Part shown: one piece after another, positions 1-6,715 of the stretch
How positions within the stretch are numbered: position 1 is the first letter of the stretch
Layout of the letters: every line of letters starts with the position of its first letter
DNA from: Thermoanaerobaculia bacterium
GTDB lineage: Bacteria > Acidobacteriota > Thermoanaerobaculia > Gp7-AA8
Assembly (NCBI GenBank): GCA_023700825.1
Contig: JAMPYE010000190.1
Coordinates: forward strand, 1-7,947
DNA length: 7,947 nucleotides
Reading direction: 5' to 3'
Notes under the pieces: model-generated
Seen by the model: only the letters and a program-made list of their open reading frames with translations
What the model was told of the DNA's origin: nothing
Database searches by the model: none
Translations under genes and position numbers: made by a program

Positions 1-373
1 CGGTCTGCTGCGTTGCCGCCATGCGCGAAGGAAGGATGCAGTCGACGATCTCGCGGCCGACGAGAACGCTGCCGTGCCTGCGCGTGATGGAGATCAGCGT
101 TCCGTCGCGCAGCGCCGCCTCGATCGCGGGATCGGGCTCGGTTGCCGGCAGCGGCGTCACCAGCGCGTCGGCCGATACCTGCCTTCGATGCTTCTGGTAC
201 GAGGGCGAGACCTCGCCCGCCGTCTCCCATCGACGGTGGTCGAACTTGTCCCGGCCTCCCTTCTTCTTCGTCATCGCCTTCCTGACCTGTAACGCCTTCT
301 TGCGTGCCTTTGCGGATTCGTGCGTTCCCAGCTCCGCGAACAAATGCCTGAGCTTCTTCTCTTCTCGATTCAT
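1..373 (-). CDS. N-terminal part of an RsgA-like ribosome-assembly GTPase (runs off left edge)
   Basis: A minus-strand frame opens with ATG at 373-371 and stays open to the window edge, giving 124 residues. The first ~70 residues are strongly basic (runs such as KARKKAL and MTKKKGG) and look disordered. From about residue 89 the sequence DGTLISITRRHGSVLVG followed by REIVDCILPSRMA has the beta-strand pattern of the N-terminal OB-fold of RsgA/YjeQ, the circularly permuted GTPase that helps mature the 30S subunit. RsgA proteins commonly carry a basic N-terminal leader. The GTPase G-motifs and zinc-binding C-terminus would lie outside the window, so the family is inferred from the OB-like segment only. 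Other S1/OB-fold RNA-binding proteins remain possible. The upstream Shine-Dalgarno is weak (AGGG about 6 nt before the ATG). The gene is divergent from the outer-membrane gene at 730. Confidence 0.55.
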   Translation of the reverse strand, partial: MNREEKKLRHLFAELGTHESAKARKKALQVRKAMTKKKGGRDKFDHRRWETAGEVSPSYQKHRRQVSADALVTPLPATEPDPAIEAALRDGTLISITRRHGSVLVGREIVDCILPSRMAATQQT

Positions 374-729
374 GTCCGACCCTGGTTCATGAATCCCGCG
401 TGGAATCACCGGCGGAGCTTCGCCGGACGCGAGACTCGTGATGAATGCTCCCGACGCCCGAATACGACTCGATCGGAGCGCATCGCGAGACACTTCACCG
501 AAGCGGCAGGCGCCGCTCTCGTTTCGGAAGGTTGTCCCGCGGGGAGGAGGTCAGACTCTCATAGGCTGAGCTCAGTTTACAGCCTGTTCACCCGATGAGG
601 CCAGTCCGGTGGCATCGCAGGCAATCCGCGCCCCTCGACCGGACGTATCCCGATGTGCCTTGCGTTACACGAGATACGGCACGAAAATCTGATCTGGTCC
701 GCATATCCGCCGCATCGGGAGGTTCGCAC
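374..729. promoter_or_regulatory. Divergent intergenic region between the RsgA-like gene and the barrel-fusion gene
   Basis: These 356 bases separate two divergent genes and must hold promoters for both, but no convincing -35/-10 pair can be picked by eye. Visible structure: an inverted repeat CCGGCG (409-414) / CGCCGG (421-426) with a 6-nt loop, which would lie in the leader of the minus-strand gene; a perfect 10-bp palindrome CTGAGCTCAG at 566-575; and overlapping it AGGCTG (563-568) / CAGCCT (580-585), which could form a stem around it. The palindrome has the size of a dimeric regulator operator, but this is inference. An in-frame ATG at 595 would extend the downstream gene into this region. 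That extension is rejected because the signal peptide and Shine-Dalgarno point to 730. Confidence 0.5.
717..722 (+). promoter_or_regulatory. Shine-Dalgarno that fixes the start of the barrel-fusion gene at 730
   Basis: GGGAGG lies 7 nt before the ATG at 730. It decides against the upstream in-frame ATG at 595, which has no such site and would put 45 hydrophilic residues ahead of an otherwise typical signal peptide. Confidence 0.8.
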
Positions 730-3700
730 ATGCGCCTTCGTTCACACGCCATCGTCCTCGCGCTGATCGCCGTACTCGCCTTCGCCGGATCGGCCAGCGC
801 CCAGTACTTCGGGCGCAACAAGGTCAAGTGGGACAAGTTCCGGTTCCAGGTGCTGCAGACGCAGCACTTCGACATCCACTACTACCCCGAGCAGAAGGCC
901 GCGGCCGAGGATGTGGCCCGCATGGCGGAACGGTGGTACGACCGCTACTCGAAGTTCTTCGACCACCAGTTCTCCCGCAAGCCGATCGTCCTCTACGCCG
1001 ACCATCCCGATTTCCAGCAGACGACCACGATCGACAGCTCGATTGGCGAAGGCCTCGGAGGATTCACCGACGCGTTCCAGAACCGCATCGTCATGCCGCT
1101 GACCGGCACCTATGCCGAGACCGATCACGTGCTCGGCCACGAGATGGTCCACGTGTTCCAGTACGACATCGCGCTCTCGCGCAGAGGCGGGGGCGGGGGC
1201 GGCAGGAAGACCAACTTCCAGCTGATGTCGCTGCCGCTCTGGATGATCGAAGGCCTCGCCGAGTACCTCTCCCAGGGCCGCGTCGATCCGCAGACCTCGA
1301 TGTGGGTGCGCGACGCGATGATCTCCGACAAACTTCCCGATCGCGAGAAGCTGACGCGCGACCCGCGCTTCTCCCCGTACCAGTACGGCCAGGCTTTCTG
1401 GGCCTGGATCGGCGGCCGGTGGGGTGACGAGGCCGTGCGCGAGCTCTTCCTCGGCGCTGGCATGCTCGGAATCGACGAGGCCTTCCGCAAGATCCTGAAC
1501 ATGCCCTCGAAGGATGCCTTCGCGGAATGGCAGCAGGTTTCGAAGGACCAGTATGGGCCGGCGCTCGAAGGGCGGGTCCTCCCCTCTGCGCTCGGTGCGC
1601 CGCTGATTCCGGTGAGGAAGCGCACGTTCGGAGCGAACGTCGACCTCGCACCTTCGCTCAGCCCGGACGGAAAGTGGCTCGCCTTCCTCTCGGCGCGCGG
1701 CCTCTTCTCCATCGACCTGTACCTCGCGAACGCGGAGACCGGGGAAATCGTCGCGGAGCTCTCCGGCCCTGCGGGCGAGCCCCACTATGAATCGCTTCGA
1801 TTCATCGACTCGTCCGGCTCCTGGGCCCCCGACTCCGAGAGCTTCGCGTTCGTCGTCACCCAGGGGGGCGACAACCGAATCGCGATCCTCGACGTCGAGA
1901 CACGCACCGTGACCGACAGGATCGAGCTGTCCGGAATCGGCGCGATCACGAACCCCGCGTGGTCGCCCGACGGGCGGACGATCGCATTCTCCGGACAGGC
2001 GGGCGGCATTACCGACATCTACCTGATGGACGTCGAGACGAAGAAGGTCTCGCGGCTGACGGACGATCGCTTCGGCGACCTGCAGCCCGCGTGGTCGCCC
2101 GACGGCAAGTCGATCGCGTTCGTCTCGGAACGCGGCGAGGGAACTGACCTGAACGCCCTGGTGTACGGCCCGCTTCGCATTTCCGTCATCGACGTCGTGA
2201 CGAAGCAGATTCGAACACTCCCGATCTTCGAGATCGCGAGACACATCAATCCGCAGTGGGCTCCCGATGGAAAGTCGATCTGGCTCGTCGCGAACCCCGA
2301 CGGCATCGCCGACGTCTTCCAGTACGAACTGGAATCGGGCCAGATCCGCCGGAGGACGAACGTCGCGACAGGCGTCAGCGGAATCACCGACCTCTCTCCC
2401 GCGCTCAGCGTCGCGTCGCGGCAGGGCCGCGTCGTCTACTCGCTGTTCAACGACGGGGGCTGGCAGCTCTTCACGCTCGATCCGAAGACTGCGATTTCCA
2501 CCGAGACCTCGTTCGTTTCCATGGCGGGCGCCCCCGCGGCAGTGCTGCCGCCGGCGGAGGCCGTCGAGCCGACGAAGGTCGCGAATTACCTCAAGGATCC
2601 CGGGCTCGGACTCCTCCCCGCCGGCGATCCCGGGTTCTCGGGCAAGAGGTACGACCGCTCTCTGAGACTCGACTACGTCGGACCGCCGACCGTGGGCGTC
2701 GGCGTCGACAGTCGCGGGGTCGGAGTCGGGGGAAGCATCGCGCTGGGATTCAGCGACGTGCTCGGCACGCACAAGGTCGGGCTCTTCCTCCAGGGCGGAG
2801 GTACGACCAGCGACCTCCAGGGGCTCTTCGGGGGTCAGGTCTATTACCTCAATCAGGCGAACCGGCTCCAGTGGGGCGGGTCCTTCACTCACCTTCCCTA
2901 CTCGACGCGATACACCCTGTACGACCAGGACACGGTCATCGTCGACGGCGTCCCGACGCCGGCCGAGATCTACCAGGAGGTCGAAGAGCGCACGACGCTC
3001 GACGAAGTCGCGCTCATCACTCAGTACCCCTTCGGCCCCACTCGCAGAATCGAGGCCAGCGCAGGCTACAACTACGTCGGCTACGAGATCGGTGTCGATC
3101 AGTTCATCTTCGTGAACGGCCAGCTGGTCGACCAGGACGACTTCACCGTCGACGACCTCGAGAGTATCGGCTACGCACGCGGCGCGGTGGCGTTCGTCGG
3201 CGACAGCTCGATCTTCGGGATCGCGTCCCCGATCGCGGGAACCAGGTACCGAGTGGAGGTTGCGACCAACTCGGGCGACCTCGATTTCGAGAGCGGCCTC
3301 GTCGACTACCGGAAGTACTTCTTCAACCGTCCAGTGACGCTCGCCTTCCGGGGCGTGTACCTCGGGCGCCACGGCGACGGCGCGGAGGACCAGCGCCTCA
3401 ATCCGCTCGACATCAGCAACAGCACCCTCGTCCGCGGCTACTCCGACTACGACTTCGACGAATGCACGCCGATCCCGGGAAGGAACTGCCCGGAGGTCGC
3501 GCGACTCCTCGGAAGCAAGATGGCAGTCTTAAACGTCGAGTTCCGCGTGCCGCTCCTCGGGCCGCGCGAGTTCGGCCTGATCGAGGCTCCGTACTTCCCC
3601 ACGGAGTTCATCGCGTTCGCGGAAGGGGGAGCCGCGTGGACCGAGGACGAGTCGGTCGACTGGACGTTCGAGCGCGAGACTGCCGCTCGTGTCCCGGTCT

Positions 3701-3831
3701 TCAGCGCCGGCATCGCCCTTCGCACAGTCCTTGGAGGCGTTCTCCCGCTCCAGTTCTATTACGCCTTCCCGTTCCAGCGGCCCGAGAAGGACAGCGGCGA
3801 GTTCGGGTTCCTCATCGTCCCGGGCTGGTAG
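730..3831 (+). CDS. Exported zinc-peptidase / TolB-like propeller / Omp85-type barrel fusion protein
   Basis: This 1033-residue protein begins with a signal peptide (basic MRLR, hydrophobic 7-20, likely cleavage after ASA at 24). Residues ~35-290 form a gluzincin-type peptidase domain like the peptidase MA families. It has H137-E138-x-x-H141 in the motif HEMVHVFQYD, and WMIEGLAEY at 171-179 supplies the probable third zinc ligand (E174, less likely E178). A Gly6 run sits at 153-158. Residues ~300-590 contain PD40/TolB propeller repeats, with SPDG-type motifs near 311, 366, 412, 456 and 512. Residues ~640-1033 are alternating beta-strands of an Omp85/D15-like barrel, with the family's VRGY motif at 901-904 and a C-terminal Trp as expected of a barrel beta-signal. 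No POTRA domain is recognised. The likely location is the outer membrane, with the peptidase and propeller either periplasmic or surface-exposed; the sequence does not tell which. Substrate is unknown. The gene appears monocistronic, with a hairpin 28 nt after the stop. Confidence 0.88.
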   Translation: MRLRSHAIVLALIAVLAFAGSASAQYFGRNKVKWDKFRFQVLQTQHFDIHYYPEQKAAAEDVARMAERWYDRYSKFFDHQFSRKPIVLYADHPDFQQTTTIDSSIGEGLGGFTDAFQNRIVMPLTGTYAETDHVLGHEMVHVFQYDIALSRRGGGGGGRKTNFQLMSLPLWMIEGLAEYLSQGRVDPQTSMWVRDAMISDKLPDREKLTRDPRFSPYQYGQAFWAWIGGRWGDEAVRELFLGAGMLGIDEAFRKILNMPSKDAFAEWQQVSKDQYGPALEGRVLPSALGAPLIPVRKRTFGANVDLAPSLSPDGKWLAFLSARGLFSIDLYLANAETGEIVAELSGPAGEPHYESLRFIDSSGSWAPDSESFAFVVTQGGDNRIAILDVETRTVTDRIELSGIGAITNPAWSPDGRTIAFSGQAGGITDIYLMDVETKKVSRLTDDRFGDLQPAWSPDGKSIAFVSERGEGTDLNALVYGPLRISVIDVVTKQIRTLPIFEIARHINPQWAPDGKSIWLVANPDGIADVFQYELESGQIRRRTNVATGVSGITDLSPALSVASRQGRVVYSLFNDGGWQLFTLDPKTAISTETSFVSMAGAPAAVLPPAEAVEPTKVANYLKDPGLGLLPAGDPGFSGKRYDRSLRLDYVGPPTVGVGVDSRGVGVGGSIALGFSDVLGTHKVGLFLQGGGTTSDLQGLFGGQVYYLNQANRLQWGGSFTHLPYSTRYTLYDQDTVIVDGVPTPAEIYQEVEERTTLDEVALITQYPFGPTRRIEASAGYNYVGYEIGVDQFIFVNGQLVDQDDFTVDDLESIGYARGAVAFVGDSSIFGIASPIAGTRYRVEVATNSGDLDFESGLVDYRKYFFNRPVTLAFRGVYLGRHGDGAEDQRLNPLDISNSTLVRGYSDYDFDECTPIPGRNCPEVARLLGSKMAVLNVEFRVPLLGPREFGLIEAPYFPTEFIAFAEGGAAWTEDESVDWTFERETAARVPVFSAGIALRTVLGGVLPLQFYYAFPFQRPEKDSGEFGFLIVPGW

Positions 3832-3859
3832 TGGGAGTTCCGGGCATCCCGATCCGATG

Positions 3860-3883
3860 CGAGACAGGGGACTCCCTGTCTCG
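3860..3883 (+). terminator. Strong hairpin after the barrel-fusion gene, without U-tract
   Basis: CGAGACAGGG (3860-3869) and CCCTGTCTCG (3874-3883) form a perfect 10-bp stem around the loop GACT. The hairpin starts 28 nt past the stop at 3831. No T-run follows (TTCGCACG), so it is not a textbook intrinsic terminator. A U-less terminator or a 3'-end stabilising hairpin are both reasonable readings. Confidence 0.6.
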
Positions 3884-3901
3884 TTCGCACGATCCTCGGT
3901 G

Positions 3902-3980
3902 TCCTGCATTCTGCATTCGACACATCCTTTCCGTTGCGCAACAGAAACCGATATGTCTAATGCCGGTTGCAGAATGAGGA
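3902..3980. repeat. Imperfect long palindrome, MITE/REP-like candidate
   Basis: The outer arms are TCCTGCATTCTGCA (3902-3915) and TGCAGAATGAGGA (3968-3980), complementary over 13 bp with one bulged G at 3906. Inside them, 3913-3937 and 3938-3963 are near-perfect inverted copies (21 of 26 positions by hand alignment) centred on the perfect palindrome GTTGCGCAAC at 3933-3942. The heptamer CTGCATT is repeated in tandem at 3904-3917. The stretch is visibly less GC-rich than the flanking genes. It lies between two plus-strand genes and encodes nothing convincing. A small non-autonomous mobile element or a dispersed intergenic repeat fits best; a single-copy regulatory hairpin is possible. No target-site duplication is clear. 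Confidence 0.6.
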
Positions 3981-4091
3981 ATTGAGAATGTCGCTGCCCT
4001 GGGGGAGGCGTCCTGCAGTCGCCGGATTTGCGTTTGCCTCGTTCCGCGAGGTGCCGAGCTCCTCGAGTGCAACCTGCGCTATTCTCCTGGG

Positions 4092-4691
4092 ATGCCGGGC
4101 ACGGGTCCTCCGATCGAGTTGCTGACGCACAGGCTCTCCGAGACGCCCTCCGAGTTCCTCTCCCCCGTTCTCGCGCGCGAGTCCGGCGCCGTGAACCTGG
4201 CGGCAATCGTGTCGGACCTCCTTTGCGACATGGGCGGTTCTCCGCTCCCGGCCTCCGACGCGAAGCGCTTCGACTCGCGCGACAAAGGGGCTGCGGACGA
4301 GCTTCGCCTCGTGCTAATCACCTGCTGGCTGTTGCACGATCCGTGGTTCACCGAACGCGGGTCGTTCTCGCAGAAGGCCTTGCGCTTTCTTGGCGGCGGG
4401 CTCGCCGGAGTCGCGAAGGTAGTTAGGCCGGAGAAGTTCGTCTCCGACCCTGACCGCCGGGAAGAGCTTGCGCGACTCTGTCTCGCAGCGCTCGATCTAC
4501 TGCCCGCGGGCGAGAACGATCTGCAGGCGCGCGATCGGCTCACGACGCTGAGCAGTGTCGAGCGCGTTCGGGTGCTCGCCGAGACACGCAGAGTGCAACA
4601 GCAGCAGGAAGCGGAGCGAAAGCGGCGCATTCAGCAGGAGATGGAGCAGCGACGCGCCGCCGAGGCAGCACCGGCGTGGGGGCGCGAATGA
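4092..4691 (+). CDS. Unrecognised 199-residue protein with charged C-terminal helix
   Basis: I do not recognise a named family. The protein has 199 residues with no signal peptide or membrane segment. Residues ~10-145 look like a compact, mostly helical domain. Landmarks are LSETPSEFLSP (15-25), NLAAIVSDLLCDMGG (35-49), LVLITCWLLHDPWF (73-86) and DPDRREELARL (118-128). Residues ~148-195 are a Gln/Glu/Arg-rich helix (ETRRVQQQQEAERKRRIQQE), probably a coiled coil or extended charged helix. The ATG at 4092 is the first usable start after the in-frame stop at 3975-3977, but it has no clear Shine-Dalgarno. Its stop TGA (4689-4691) overlaps the ATG of the next gene in ATGA, so the two are translationally coupled. 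This protein may be a partner or regulator of the adenylate-forming enzyme. Coding nature is supported by GC-rich third positions and the overlap. Confidence 0.75.
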   Translation: MPGTGPPIELLTHRLSETPSEFLSPVLARESGAVNLAAIVSDLLCDMGGSPLPASDAKRFDSRDKGAADELRLVLITCWLLHDPWFTERGSFSQKALRFLGGGLAGVAKVVRPEKFVSDPDRREELARLCLAALDLLPAGENDLQARDRLTTLSSVERVRVLAETRRVQQQQEAERKRRIQQEMEQRRAAEAAPAWGRE

Positions 4692-6031
4692 GAGAGGCCG
4701 TCGAGGGGCTGTCCGATCGCGAGCGGTTTCCTCTTCTGGACGAGGACGGCGCGCGGATGCTGAGCCGGTTGCGCCAGCATCCGAATGCCCCGCGCTGGAA
4801 CCTCGCGACGGGTGATCGTCTCGACGCGGCGATGCTCGAGCGGGTCAGACAGTGGGAGGCTGCGCTCGGGGCGCCTTCGCCCGGATGGACGCCGGGCCGG
4901 CCTCCCGATTGGGTCGACGGATTCGCGGCAGGGTGCGCGGCCGACGTGCCGATCTACCGTCGGGGCGGCACCGCTGCGTTCGCGTCGCGGCCGACCGTCA
5001 CGCGCGCCGACCTCGCGCGAGAGCCATGGTCGTTCGTGCCCGACTCTCAGCCGCTCGACAACCTGATGACGTTCTACACGTCCGGAACCACGGGCAAGCC
5101 GATGTACGTCATCACGCATCCGGAAGTGCCCGCGAAGAAGCTGGCGCTCTACCGCAGGGCGCTCCGGGCGTGCGGCGCCGACCTCGTCGGCGGCCCCGGC
5201 CGTGTGGCGATCGCATTCGTCTGCTCGCAGGCGAAGACGCTGACGTACGCGACGGTATCGTCGCTGCTGAACCAGGCGGGCGCAGTGAAGGTGAACCTGC
5301 ACCCGTCGCAGTGGAACGATCCGGGCGATCGCGTTCGCTTCCTCGACGAATGCGACCCGGAGGTGCTGACCGGCGACCCGATCGGCTTCGCTGATCTGGC
5401 CGACCTCCCGGTGACGATCAGGCCGCGCGCGCTCGTCTCCAGCGCGATGACCGTGACTCCGGGGCTCAGGGCGCGGCTCGAGTCGCGCTTCGGATGTCCC
5501 GTGGTCGACATCTACTCGACCTGCGAGTCGGGGCCGATCGCAATGGCGCGCGGCGACGCGTACGAAGTGCTGCCCGACGATCTCTACGTCGAGATCCTCG
5601 ACGAGCGGGGCGCGCATTGCCCGCCGGGCGTCGCGGGCGAGATCACGCTGACGGGAGGCAGGAATCCGTTCCTCCCTCTCCTGCGGTACCGGACAGGCGA
5701 CTACGCGGCGATCGAGACGAGGAACGGAGCTCCGGTGCTGACACAGTTTGACGGCAGAGCGCCAGTCCGGTTCCGGACGATGGACGGGCAGTGGATCAAC
5801 AACATCGACGTGGCGGCGGCGCTGCGAACCGTTCCGCTGACGCAGATCTCACTTCTGCAGCGCGCGGACGGCTCGCTTCTTCTGAAAGCGCGCGGCTGCG
5901 AATCGGAGTCCGGCCTTCGCGCGGCGATCGGGACTCTCTTCGGCGAAGGCCAGTCGCTCGCCATCGAGCCGATGCCCGACGACGTATGGAAGGCAGTTCC
6001 GTACGCGAGCGAGCTCGAGTACGGAAGCTGA
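4688..6031 (+). CDS. PaaK/CapK-like adenylate-forming enzyme (AMP-binding superfamily)
   Basis: This 447-residue protein matches the size of phenylacetate-CoA ligase-like (PaaK) and CapK-like proteins, which activate a carboxylate with ATP as an acyl-adenylate. The nucleotide-binding A3 loop is YTSGTTGKP at 130-138. The A5 region is YSTCESGPI at 276-284 (E280), where PaaK enzymes usually have a YGxTE form. A7 is YRTGDY at 334-339. The hinge region is divergent (FDGRAPVRFRTMDGQW, 354-369). No canonical A10 lysine motif is visible; K435 in WKAVPY is the only late candidate. It is therefore clearly an adenylate-forming fold, but substrate and thiolation partner are unknown. ATG 4688 is preferred over GTG 4676 because it forms the ATGA overlap with the preceding stop and has a G-rich tract (4678-4682) just upstream. 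A REP-like hairpin cluster begins directly after the stop codon. Confidence 0.85.
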   Translation: MREAVEGLSDRERFPLLDEDGARMLSRLRQHPNAPRWNLATGDRLDAAMLERVRQWEAALGAPSPGWTPGRPPDWVDGFAAGCAADVPIYRRGGTAAFASRPTVTRADLAREPWSFVPDSQPLDNLMTFYTSGTTGKPMYVITHPEVPAKKLALYRRALRACGADLVGGPGRVAIAFVCSQAKTLTYATVSSLLNQAGAVKVNLHPSQWNDPGDRVRFLDECDPEVLTGDPIGFADLADLPVTIRPRALVSSAMTVTPGLRARLESRFGCPVVDIYSTCESGPIAMARGDAYEVLPDDLYVEILDERGAHCPPGVAGEITLTGGRNPFLPLLRYRTGDYAAIETRNGAPVLTQFDGRAPVRFRTMDGQWINNIDVAAALRTVPLTQISLLQRADGSLLLKARGCESESGLRAAIGTLFGEGQSLAIEPMPDDVWKAVPYASELEYGS

Positions 6032-6058
6032 TGTGGCGCAGGCACTCCTGCCTGCGCG
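6032..6058 (+). repeat. REP-like unit 1
   Basis: The unit begins TGTGGCGCAGG and contains a perfect 9-bp hairpin: GGCGCAGGCA without its first G, i.e. 6036-6044, pairs with 6049-6057 around loop CTCC. It starts at the base after the stop of the adenylate-forming gene. As a whole it is inverted relative to unit 2 (25 of 27 positions match). Confidence 0.75.
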
Positions 6059-6122
6059 TCGCCAAAGGCGACCGACTCTTCGTCACCACCTCGACCAACA
6101 CCCGCGGCGGCGCGTCGCGCCG

Positions 6123-6149
6123 CGCGCAGACAGGAGTGTCTGCGCCACA
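6123..6149 (-). repeat. REP-like unit 2, inverted copy of unit 1
   Basis: The reverse complement begins TGTGGCGCAGA and matches unit 1 at 25 of 27 positions. It has its own perfect 9-bp hairpin (6124-6132 with 6137-6145, loop GGAG). The only two differences from unit 1 fall on paired positions (G-C in unit 1, A-T here), so pairing is kept. Units 1 and 2 together have the layout of a bacterial interspersed mosaic element. The 64 nt between them hold further hairpins: GTCGCC/GGCGAC at 6058-6072 and CGGCGCG/CGCGCCG at 6108-6122. Confidence 0.75.
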
Positions 6150-6170
6150 CAGGCCCGCCGCGTCACTCCG

Positions 6171-6201
6171 TGTGGTGCAGGTAAGCCTGCCTGCGCCCAC
6201 A
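6171..6201 (+). repeat. REP-like unit 3, diverged
   Basis: The unit begins TGTGGTGCAGG, in the same orientation as unit 1, with several differences. TGTGG (6171-6175) pairs with CCACA (6197-6201), and GCAGG (6177-6181) pairs with CCTGC (6190-6194). It ends 9 nt before the stop codon of the convergent ribonuclease HI gene. Confidence 0.6.
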
Positions 6202-6210
6202 CGCGCGGAG

Positions 6211-6654
6211 CTACCGGGCCGGGTACTTCGCGGCCTCGGCGCGCGCGAGCTCGTCGCAGCGCTCGTTCCAGCGATCGCCGGAATGCCCCTTCACCTTGAT
6301 CCACTCGACGTCGTGAGCGCCCACGAGCGCGATCATCCGCTCCCAGAGATCGCGATTCTCGACCGGCTCCTTCTTCGAATTCTTCCAGCCGTTGCGCTCC
6401 CAACGGACGTACCACCGGTCGCGAAAACAATTGATCACGTAGGCGCTGTCACTGTGGACCTTCACTTTGCAGCGCTCCTTGAGCGCTTCGAGGGCGCGGA
6501 TGACGCCGAGCATCTCCATGCGGTTGTTCGTCGTCGCAGGCTCGCCGCCGGAGAGCTCGCGGATCGTCTCTCCGTGGATGAGAACGGCCCCCCAGCCTCC
6601 GGGGCCGGGATTTCCGCTGCACGCACCATCGGTGTAGATCGTGATCGTCTTCAA
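6211..6654 (-). CDS. rnhA: Ribonuclease HI
   Basis: This 147-residue protein cleaves the RNA strand of RNA:DNA hybrids (primer and R-loop removal). It spans the whole type I RNase H fold. The DEDD catalytic residues are D9 (YTDGACSGNPGPGGWG), E47 (NNRMEM), D69 (HSDSAYV) and D134 (RCDELA), with the flexible-loop His at H124 (VKGHSGD). The basic handle region around residues 81-96 (WYVRWERNGWKNSKKE) is present, as in Escherichia coli RNase HI. The start is TTG at 6654-6652. It is the only plausible start, because the frame meets a stop at 6690-6688 with no ATG or GTG between, and it puts MKTITIYTDG at the normal N-terminus. No Shine-Dalgarno is visible before it, and a strong hairpin ends 17 nt upstream. 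It may be read through from the VOC gene upstream. Confidence 0.96.
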   Translation of the reverse strand: MKTITIYTDGACSGNPGPGGWGAVLIHGETIRELSGGEPATTNNRMEMLGVIRALEALKERCKVKVHSDSAYVINCFRDRWYVRWERNGWKNSKKEPVENRDLWERMIALVGAHDVEWIKVKGHSGDRWNERCDELARAEAAKYPAR

Positions 6655-6671
6655 GGCGCGCGATGGTAGCG

Positions 6672-6705
6672 GAAGAGGCGCCGCCTGTCACGCGGCGCCT
6701 GCTTC
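6672..6705 (-). terminator. GC-rich hairpin between the VOC gene and rnhA
   Basis: AGGCGCCGC (6676-6684) and GCGGCGCCT (6692-6700) form a perfect 9-bp stem with a 7-nt loop. GAAG (6672-6675) and CTTC (6702-6705) extend it by 4 bp past one bulged G. It begins 10 nt past the VOC stop on the minus strand. No T-run follows in the minus-strand direction. It could terminate the VOC transcript or control passage into rnhA. Confidence 0.6.
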
Positions 6706-6715
6706 TCGTGCCCGG

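Noticed and set aside
21..392. A 123-codon plus-strand frame at the left edge
   Set aside because: It is the antisense shadow of the RsgA-like gene, whose Lys-rich leader reads on this strand as Phe/Ser-rich sequence.
595..729. N-terminal extension of the barrel-fusion gene from ATG 595
   Set aside because: It would bury the signal peptide behind 45 polar residues, and the good Shine-Dalgarno precedes 730.
742..3372. An 876-codon open frame on the minus strand opposite the barrel-fusion gene
   Set aside because: It mirrors a GC-rich gene with strong codon bias; the translation is Arg/Asp/Glu/Val-rich with no motif. The plus strand has clear domains and a signal peptide.
2256..3977. A 573-codon plus-strand frame overlapping the barrel-fusion gene out of frame
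   Set aside because: The translation is Arg/Pro/Gly-rich low complexity, typical of a shifted reading of GC-rich DNA, with no start signal.
6032..6201. CRISPR array
   Set aside because: The repeats are inverted, palindromic and unequally spaced, with no uniform spacers and no cas genes nearby.
6031..6222. An open frame starting MWRRHSCLR at the end of the adenylate-forming gene
   Set aside because: It is translated directly from the REP-like hairpin units; such peptides are recurrent artefacts of dispersed repeats in other genomes.
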